DNA from: Woeseiaceae bacterium
GTDB taxonomy: Bacteria; Pseudomonadota; Gammaproteobacteria; Steroidobacterales; Woeseiaceae
Length of the DNA stretch: 64,000 nt
Reading direction: 5' to 3'
Assembly: GCA_024640365.1 (NCBI GenBank)
Contig: JAHEFE010000009.1
Span: 21,204 to 85,203, forward strand
Shown piece after piece: positions 59,521 to 64,000 of the stretch. The translations under genes were made by a program, and so were the position numbers. The notes beneath the pieces are model-generated. The model saw only the letters and a program-made list of their open reading frames with translations, was not told the origin of the DNA and did not search any database. Position 1 is the first letter of the stretch, and every line of letters begins with the position of its first letter.

Positions 59521-60405
59521 TCAATCTGCAGGGTCATCAGTGACCAAGTGCACCTTGGCAGACGCTCGCACATGAATAGGCGCAAACGGTTCTGATTGAA
59601 CAATGTCAATAACCGACTCGCGCAAGAGCTCAAGAATAGCTATAAACGTGACGGCCACTCCCATGCGCCCTTCCTCGGCATCAAACAAGTCCGAAAAACC
59701 GGTAAAGCCGTTTGGCTTGATTCGCAGAAGAATTTCCGACATGCGCTGCCTTACCGACAGAGGCTCACGCCGCAATTGAAGATTGCTAAACATTTCTGCG
59801 CGCCTAAGCACGTCATGGAATGCCATCAATAGGTCTTTCATGGTCACATCGGGAAGCTTGGTGACGACTGTTTTTTCGACAGCCTCGGCCTGGGCGATGA
59901 AAACGTCACGCTCCAGACGCGGCAAATCACTGAGATCCTCGGCGGCCTTCTTGAATCGCTCGTACTCCTGTAGGCGTCGGACGAGCTCGGCACGCGGATC
60001 TGCCTCTTCCTCCGGTTCGGCCTCGGGACGCGGAAGCAGCATGCGAGACTTAATCTCGGCAAGCATTGCGGCCATCAGCAAGTACTCACCTGCGAGCTCC
60101 AGCTGCATTTCTTTCATGAGTTCAATGTATTGGACGTATTGCTTGGTGATTTCGGCTATCGGAATATCCAGAACATCGATGTTCTGCCGCCTGATCAAGT
60201 ACAACAGCAGATCGAGCGGCCCCTCAAAGGCCTCAAGAAATACCTGCAGCGCATAAGGTGGAATGTAGAGATCTTGCGGTAACCGAGTTACTGGCTCGCC
60301 GTCTACGATTGCAAATGGCATTTCCCCCTGTTCAGGCGCGTGCTCGCCAGTCGCAACGGGAATAGCAATATCTTCGTTTGTAATTACAGTTAATTCGGGC
60401 TTCAT
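59521..60405 (-). CDS. scpA: Segregation and condensation protein A
   Basis: A 294-residue kleisin that bridges Smc heads. N-terminal LQVFLEAFEGPLDLLLYLIRRQNIDVLDIPIAEITKQYVQYI, ELAGEYLLMAAMLAEIKSRMLLPRP, and a C-terminal winged helix (FTGFSDLFDAEEGRMGVAVTFIAILELLRESVIDIVQSEPFAPIHV). The C-terminal region fits the kleisin cap. Upstream of scpB, as in most bacteria. Confidence 0.94.
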   Translation of the reverse strand: MKPELTVITNEDIAIPVATGEHAPEQGEMPFAIVDGEPVTRLPQDLYIPPYALQVFLEAFEGPLDLLLYLIRRQNIDVLDIPIAEITKQYVQYIELMKEMQLELAGEYLLMAAMLAEIKSRMLLPRPEAEPEEEADPRAELVRRLQEYERFKKAAEDLSDLPRLERDVFIAQAEAVEKTVVTKLPDVTMKDLLMAFHDVLRRAEMFSNLQLRREPLSVRQRMSEILLRIKPNGFTGFSDLFDAEEGRMGVAVTFIAILELLRESVIDIVQSEPFAPIHVRASAKVHLVTDDPAD

Positions 60406-60471
60406 CGGGTCAATCCGCTAATAGTTGACGCATTCTAGCGTAAAACAAGGCGGAGGCTCAGGTTTGTTGGC

Positions 60472-61083
60472 TCACTGAAAAGCGCTCACGTCGCCCTTGC
60501 CGACCCTGCGGACCTCAACAGATCCGCCGGACAGATCGAGAACACTGGATGGTTCGATGCCTGTAGGCCCGCAATCCAGAATAGCTTCTATTTCATGGCC
60601 AATGCGCTCATCTACCTCAAATGCCTCCGTTAGAGGGACATCATCCCCCGGCAGTGTCAGCGTGGAGCTCATAATTGGCTCTCCAAGCTGCTGCAGCATC
60701 TCCTTGACGACCGGATGATCCGGTACACGCAGGCCAATGGTTCGCCTTTTCGGATTCTGCAAGCGTTTTGGCACTTCGCGGGTGGCCATGAGAATAAAGG
60801 TATATGGGCCTGGCGTCAGCGCCTTCAATAATCGGTAAGCCCAATTATCGACTCGGGCATAAAGGGCGATTTCGGACAGGTCACTACAAACAAGGGTGAA
60901 ATTATGATTCTTATCGGTTCGTCTAATGCGATGAATTCTATCCATCGCTTTCTTGTCGCCAATGTGACAGCCCAACGCATAGCTAGAGTCCGTCGGATAA
61001 GCAATAAGCCCGCCATCCCGAATAATACGAACCGCCTCTGCGATTAGTCGCGGTTGCGGATTTGTAGGGTGCACTTCTATCAT
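60472..61083 (-). CDS. YciO-like L-threonylcarbamoyladenylate synthase family protein
   Basis: About 203 residues of the TsaC/YciO/YrdC fold: GLIAYPTDSSYALGCHIGDKKAMDRIHRIRRTDKNHNFTLVCSDLSEIALYARV, LLKALTPGPYTFILMATREVPKRL, and RTIGLRVPDHPVV. KNHNFTLVC and the length fit the YciO subgroup more than TsaC. TsaC makes the t6A precursor; the YciO role is not settled. Either ATG at 61083 or 61092 is possible. It precedes scpA. Confidence 0.85.
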   Translation of the reverse strand: MIEVHPTNPQPRLIAEAVRIIRDGGLIAYPTDSSYALGCHIGDKKAMDRIHRIRRTDKNHNFTLVCSDLSEIALYARVDNWAYRLLKALTPGPYTFILMATREVPKRLQNPKRRTIGLRVPDHPVVKEMLQQLGEPIMSSTLTLPGDDVPLTEAFEVDERIGHEIEAILDCGPTGIEPSSVLDLSGGSVEVRRVGKGDVSAFQ

Positions 61084-61212
61084 CTGGGCCATTCGCCAAT
61101 TGTAGCGATACTCCCGCTATCCGGCACAGATTAATTTGCGGCACAGCTTCGACCAGAGGAAGGAATGCGCTATGATTCGCGACTATTTTCCGCTTGGGGC
61201 CCAGACTTCTCT

Positions 61213-61767
61213 ATGCAATATCTGCTCGAATACTTACCGGTTGTAGCATTTTTCTCGGCCTATTTTTACGCCGACATCTACTTCGCAACCGGCGTCTTAA
61301 TGGTAGCGATGCCAATTGGCTTATTGATCCAATGGATGCTGACCCGAAAAATCAATCGGATCTACATGGCCTCGACTGCCCTGGTACTGATTCTTGGCAG
61401 CGCTACATTGTTTTTCCGCAACCCTGACTTCATAAAGCTAAAGCCAAGCGTACTGAATTGGGCCTTTGCGTTGGCATTTTTTGCCAGTCGCTGGATCGGT
61501 GAGAAGACCTTTGCCCAACGGATGCTCGGTGCTGCGGCCGAACTAAAGCCCGAACAATGGGTCATACTGAACAATCTTTGGAGCGGCTTCTTTCTAATAG
61601 TCGGAACTCTGAATATTTATGTCGCATACAGCTATCCGGAAGACGTTTGGGTTAAATTCAAATTATTTGGCATGCTTGGCCTGACACTCATTTTCGTTAT
61701 CATTCAGGCGATCTGGCTTGCCTCCGCAATGAGAAATAACCCTCCCGAAACGAATCAAGGCGATTAA
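61213..61767 (+). CDS. yciB: Intracellular septation protein A homologue (YciB/IspZ)
   Basis: About 184 residues with five to six transmembrane helices. YLLEYLPVVAFFSAYFYADIYFATGVLMVAM aligns with the YciB start. The Arg/Trp-containing loop SRWIGEKTFAQRMLG, then WVILNNLWSGFFLIVGTLNIYVAYSYPEDVWVKFKLFGMLGLTLIF, are family blocks. I choose the ATG at 61213 because it gives the family start; an in-frame ATG at 61165 has a Shine-Dalgarno (GAGG) nearby and is an alternative. First gene of a yciB-yciI-bolA-ppiC run. Confidence 0.9.
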   Translation: MQYLLEYLPVVAFFSAYFYADIYFATGVLMVAMPIGLLIQWMLTRKINRIYMASTALVLILGSATLFFRNPDFIKLKPSVLNWAFALAFFASRWIGEKTFAQRMLGAAAELKPEQWVILNNLWSGFFLIVGTLNIYVAYSYPEDVWVKFKLFGMLGLTLIFVIIQAIWLASAMRNNPPETNQGD

Positions 61768-61770
61768 GAA

Positions 61771-62070
61771 ATGTGGTATGCAATTATTGGTGAAGACAAC
61801 CCTGACAGCCTGGAAAGACGGCTGGCGGCTCGTGACAAACATCTGCAGCGCCTGAATATGCTTACCGAACAAGGTCGATTGCTGGTCGCTGGCCCTTTTC
61901 CGGCAATAGATAGTAACGACCCAGGCACAGCAGGTTTCTCAGGGAGCCTGATAGTCGCCGACTTTGAGTCCCTGCAAGGTGCGCAAGCCTGGGCAGATGC
62001 AGATCCGTATATCGCTGCTGGAGTTTATGCTCGAGTTACGATAAAACCATTCAAACGAGTTCTTCCATGA
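61771..62070 (+). CDS. YciI family protein
   Basis: A 99-residue small protein with the ferredoxin-like YciI fold: [43 protein letters not shown], then [37 protein letters not shown]. It contains the conserved His-Asp type pocket residues (RDKH and ADADPY). No catalytic activity is established for most members. Three bp after yciB, and its stop overlaps the bolA start (ATGA). Confidence 0.92.
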   Translation: MWYAIIGEDNPDSLERRLAARDKHLQRLNMLTEQGRLLVAGPFPAIDSNDPGTAGFSGSLIVADFESLQGAQAWADADPYIAAGVYARVTIKPFKRVLP

Positions 62071-62342
62071 CTAGCGAACGGACTGCCGCAATCCGGCAGC
62101 GCCTGCAAAGCAGATTTGAGCCCATCGAACTCTTAGTGAAAGACCAAAGCCATTTGCACGCCGGCCACGAGGGGGCGAAAGACGGGCGCGGCCATTTTGA
62201 TGTCAGTATCAGCTCCGCCGCTTTTGAGGGACTGAGTCAAATACAGCGCCATCGCATGGTTTATGATGCTTTGGCTGAATTAATGACAACCGATATACAT
62301 GCACTGCGTATAAAAGCATCTACCCCAACAGAGTTACACTAG
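62067..62342 (+). CDS. BolA family protein
   Basis: A 91-residue BolA/IbaG-like protein: [67 protein letters not shown] with the conserved metal/Fe-S-related His residues (HLHAGH and QRHRMVY). BolA proteins pair with monothiol glutaredoxins in Fe-S sensing and trafficking. Coupled to yciI by a 4-bp overlap. Confidence 0.92.
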   Translation: MTSERTAAIRQRLQSRFEPIELLVKDQSHLHAGHEGAKDGRGHFDVSISSAAFEGLSQIQRHRMVYDALAELMTTDIHALRIKASTPTELH

Positions 62343-62387
62343 TTTTAATTAGTACTATTTCATTTTACTCCTGAGGATCTTTTACAA

Positions 62388-63197
62388 ATGTCTAGAAAAT
62401 ACTCTGCCGCTTCCGGGCGCGCACTATCGTCGGCCATAGCACTCAGTAGCGTGTTATTAATTGGCACGATCGCTCACGCTGAAACGATAGCCACTGTGAA
62501 TGGCACTGCAATCGACAGTGTTGTTTTTGAGACCTATGCAGCTAGCCGTACGCGGAAGCCGATGTCAGAAGTTACGGCGGATGAGAAAGACGCCTTAATA
62601 ACTGAATTAAAGGATATCTATCTGCTGTCTGGAGAAGCCAAAGCTGCTGGCTTGGACAAGAATCCCGCTACAGTTGCCCAGATAGAGCTGCAGACCATCG
62701 GTATCCTGGCGCAGAACGCGGTTGCACATTACATGTCTACGAATGAAGCTACTGAGGCCGAGATCAAGAGCGAATATGACAAACAAATCAAGCTCGCTCC
62801 GGCAATGCAATTCAAAGCCAGACATATTCTGGTAGCCACACAAAGCGAAGCAGCCAGCATCATTAAAGAGCTGGATGGCGGCGCTGACTTTGTCGAGCTC
62901 GCCAAAAGCAAATCTACAGGCCCATCAGGCCCCGATGGCGGGGATCTTGGCTGGTTCTCGCCGGGTCAAATGGTAGCCCCTTTCTCGGACGCCGTTCAGG
63001 CGTTGGCAAATGGAGCCTACACCAAAGAGCCAGTGCAAACAGAGTTCGGTTGGCATGTCATCATGCGTGAAGACTCTCGGGCAACTGAGCCGCGAACGCT
63101 AGAAAGTGTTCATGACATTGTTAAACAAAACATCGAACAGGGAAAAGTTCAGGTCTACATCGATAAATTAAGAGCAGCGGCCAAGACCGAAAAATAA
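62388..63197 (+). CDS. Parvulin-type periplasmic peptidyl-prolyl isomerase
   Basis: A 269-residue protein with a signal peptide (about 1-30, cut near AHA|E), a SurA-like N-terminal helical region (ETIATVNGTAIDSVVFETYAASR...), and one parvulin domain (FKARHILVATQSEAASIIKELDGGADFVELAKSKSTGPSGPDGGDLGWFSPGQMVAPFSDAVQAL...TEFGWHVIMRED). This is the PpiC/PrsA-like class that helps fold envelope proteins. Shine-Dalgarno TGAGGA precedes the ATG. The gene ends at a strong terminator. Confidence 0.93.
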   Translation: MSRKYSAASGRALSSAIALSSVLLIGTIAHAETIATVNGTAIDSVVFETYAASRTRKPMSEVTADEKDALITELKDIYLLSGEAKAAGLDKNPATVAQIELQTIGILAQNAVAHYMSTNEATEAEIKSEYDKQIKLAPAMQFKARHILVATQSEAASIIKELDGGADFVELAKSKSTGPSGPDGGDLGWFSPGQMVAPFSDAVQALANGAYTKEPVQTEFGWHVIMREDSRATEPRTLESVHDIVKQNIEQGKVQVYIDKLRAAAKTEK

Positions 63198-63219
63198 GCT
63201 GTAATAGTCAGGCAAACAA

Positions 63220-63247
63220 AAAGGGCGCCCTTGGGCGCCCTTTTTTT
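63220..63247 (+). terminator. Rho-independent terminator of ppiC
   Basis: A 10-bp GC-rich stem (AAAGGGCGCC/GGCGCCCTTT) with a CTTG loop, followed by a run of T (63238-63247), 23 bp after the ppiC stop. Confidence 0.92.
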
Positions 63248-63265
63248 ACTTCAAAGATCTAATTT

Positions 63266-63281
63266 TGTGAGCTAGTTCACA
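63266..63281 (+). promoter_or_regulatory. Perfect CRP-type operator TGTGA-N6-TCACA
   Basis: TGTGA (63266-63270), GCTAGT, TCACA (63277-63281): an exact match to the core CRP/Vfr consensus, inside a non-coding gap. Its centre (63273.5) is about 41 bp before the start predicted from the downstream -10 box, which is class II CRP activation geometry. Confidence 0.6.
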
Positions 63282-63300
63282 CCAATGATCGCTGCAAACC

Positions 63301-63306
63301 TATACA
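63301..63306 (+). promoter_or_regulatory. Candidate -10 box of the small RNA
   Basis: TATACA matches 4 of 6 consensus bases and lies about 27 bp after the centre of the CRP-type site. Transcription would start near 63313-63315. No -35 box is needed in a class II CRP promoter. Confidence 0.45.
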
Positions 63307-63313
63307 TTTGTTT

Positions 63314-63411
63314 CTGAGTTAGCCTTAATCGCTCAGGGCTAACTCCTCCAACTCTCGCATCTTTACTAATTGATACGAGCTAAAGTCGGCATGGATGCCG
63401 ACTTTTTTTTG
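63314..63411 (+). ncRNA. Candidate CRP-activated small RNA (about 98 nt)
   Basis: A non-coding stretch bounded by a CRP-type promoter (63266-63306) and a terminator (63382-63411). The predicted RNA has a 5' hairpin (GAGTTAGCC at 63316-63324 with GGCTAACTC at 63337-63345, 12-nt loop) and a pyrimidine-rich linker containing CTCCTCC (63343-63349), which is complementary to a Shine-Dalgarno sequence. An unstructured middle and a Rho-independent terminator with 8 T follow. This layout resembles Hfq-dependent regulatory RNAs. I recognise no named family, and expression is not shown. Confidence 0.5.
63382..63411 (+). terminator. Terminator of the candidate small RNA
   Basis: A perfect 9-bp stem (AAAGTCGGC/GCCGACTTT) with a 6-nt loop (ATGGAT), then eight T. 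On the minus strand the same stem has no T-run after it, so its direction is plus, and no plus-strand protein gene lies between it and the ppiC terminator. Confidence 0.85.
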
Positions 63412-63415
63412 CCTG

Positions 63416-64000
63416 TTATTTTCTCAGTTCCAGTTTCGCAGAAGGGTCAGCGACCAACAAACCGAGATTGCTGTAGGCGTATCCCGTCACAGCCACTTCG
63501 TCACCGATACGCGGAACAACACCGTTAGCCAAAAGTGCCGTGTAGTCAACGTTAAGTCCGTTGACAACAGCAATACCAGCCTTGCTGTTCACTGAATCGA
63601 CCATTCCCCGAATGTAAGCAGGATAACTACCGCTGAGTGCAACCAATCGTGTATCCGCAAAACTACCCGTAGCAAAATCCATCTGGCCGAATACGGCAAC
63701 TGTTTGCCCTACCCAATCTCTGGAAGTTGAACCAGGACCAACAAAAACAGTCTGCCCAAGAACAGAAATAATATTGGTATCGATAGCACTTGCTACGCCA
63801 ACGGCAAGAAGATCGGTGCCGTCGATGATGCCGAGCGCATCGGTGCCGTCAATGATGCCGAGCGCATCGGTACCGTCAATGATGCCGAGCGCATCGGTAC
63901 CGTCAATGATGCCCAGTGCGTCCGTACCGTCAATGATGCCCAGTGCGTCCGTACCGTCAATGATGCCCAGTGCGTCCGTACCGTCAATAATGCCGAGCGC
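63416..64000 (-). CDS. Repeat protein with C-terminal OB-like domain, N-terminus outside window
   Basis: The frame is open from the right edge to the stop at 63416, giving 194 visible residues. The first 63 are seven copies of the nonapeptide ALGIIDGTD (the last one continues into LLAVG). The rest has alternating strands (VLGQTVFVGPG, VGQTVAVFGQMD, YIRGMVDSVNSKAGIAVVNGLNVDYT, PRIGDEVAVTGYAYSNLGLLVADPSAKLELRK), which suggests one or two small OB-like domains similar to DUF5666. No membrane segment or signal peptide is visible because the start is missing. Function unknown. Confidence 0.75.
   Translation of the reverse strand, partial: ALGIIDGTDALGIIDGTDALGIIDGTDALGIIDGTDALGIIDGTDALGIIDGTDALGIIDGTDLLAVGVASAIDTNIISVLGQTVFVGPGSTSRDWVGQTVAVFGQMDFATGSFADTRLVALSGSYPAYIRGMVDSVNSKAGIAVVNGLNVDYTALLANGVVPRIGDEVAVTGYAYSNLGLLVADPSAKLELRK
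63812..64000 (-). repeat. 27-bp in-frame tandem repeat, at least seven copies
   Basis: Seven consecutive 27-bp units fill 63812-64000 exactly and continue past the window. Two unit variants occur in blocks: three leftmost with GCATCGGT...GATGCCGAGCGC and the next with TGCGTCCGT...GATGCCCAGTGC. The rightmost unit is again of the GCCGAGCGC type. Differences are mostly synonymous, so the peptide ALGIIDGTD is held constant. Confidence 0.95.

Noticed and set aside
63793..63987. Minus-strand frame with repeated RTHWASLTV-type peptide
   Set aside because: It is an alternate frame of the 27-bp repeat. The frame giving ALGIIDGTD continues into a non-repeat domain and ends with a proper stop.

Overview
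This window looks like a chromosomal segment of a marine-type gammaproteobacterium. The reasons are gene order and content: serC-serA-like-pheA-aroA-cmk-rpsA-ihfB-lapA-lapB beside gyrA, mtaD-like-ubiG-mupP, infC-rpmI-rplT-pheS-pheT-ihfA-merR-tRNA-Pro, a DUF3450/ExbB/ExbB/ExbD/TonB/TPR operon, and ETF, acyl-CoA dehydrogenase and CoA-transferase genes. The gyrA-to-ubiG-mupP layout resembles Pseudomonas. A Woeseiales-like or Xanthomonadales-adjacent lineage is my best guess, by inference only. I see no phage, transposase, CRISPR array or rRNA operon.

Layout. 1-0.3 kb: end of a gspN-like gene. 0.3-6.3 kb: an AddAB-like helicase/nuclease pair. 6.4-13.4 kb: CaiB-type CoA-transferase, a small lipoprotein, 3-mercaptopyruvate sulfurtransferase, etfBA, peroxiredoxin, short-chain acyl-CoA dehydrogenase and a [2Fe-2S] ferredoxin. 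13.4-18.7 kb: a six-gene TonB2-type energy-transduction operon. 19-23.8 kb: a second acyl-CoA dehydrogenase, a quinone oxidoreductase, ilvE and leuB. 23.8-30.6 kb: an accessory signalling/metabolic patch with a membrane Ser/Thr kinase carrying Calx-beta-like domains, an FAD oxidase/PLP dehydratase pair and a divergent class III nucleotidyl cyclase homologue. 30.7-38.7 kb: translation genes, three tRNAs (Pro, Val, Asn) and uvrB. 39-52.5 kb: galU, a ComEA-like protein, lapBA, ihfB, rpsA, cmk, aroA, pheA, serA-like, serC and gyrA, all on the minus strand. 52.7-57.6 kb: mtaD-like, ubiG, mupP, rmuC and yciK on the plus strand. 57.6-61.1 kb: yciO-like, scpA, scpB and rluB on the minus strand. 61.2-63.2 kb: yciB, yciI, bolA and ppiC. 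The right edge holds a truncated gene with seven perfectly phased 27-bp repeats.

The most interesting signals are these. (1) The 218-bp gap between ppiC and the repeat gene holds a perfect TGTGA-N6-TCACA CRP-type site, correctly spaced before a -10 box, a 5' hairpin and a strong terminator. This fits an undescribed CRP-activated small RNA of about 98 nt that carries an anti-Shine-Dalgarno stretch. (2) The mtaD-like protein lacks metal ligands and the catalytic Glu of its family. (3) The AddB-like protein lacks the Fe-S cysteines expected of its relatives. (4) The cyclase homologue keeps its metal Asp residues but has lost substrate and transition-state residues. (5) A kinase with external Calx-beta-like domains, an infC gene that probably starts at AUC, and a ScpB with an extreme acidic tail are also notable.
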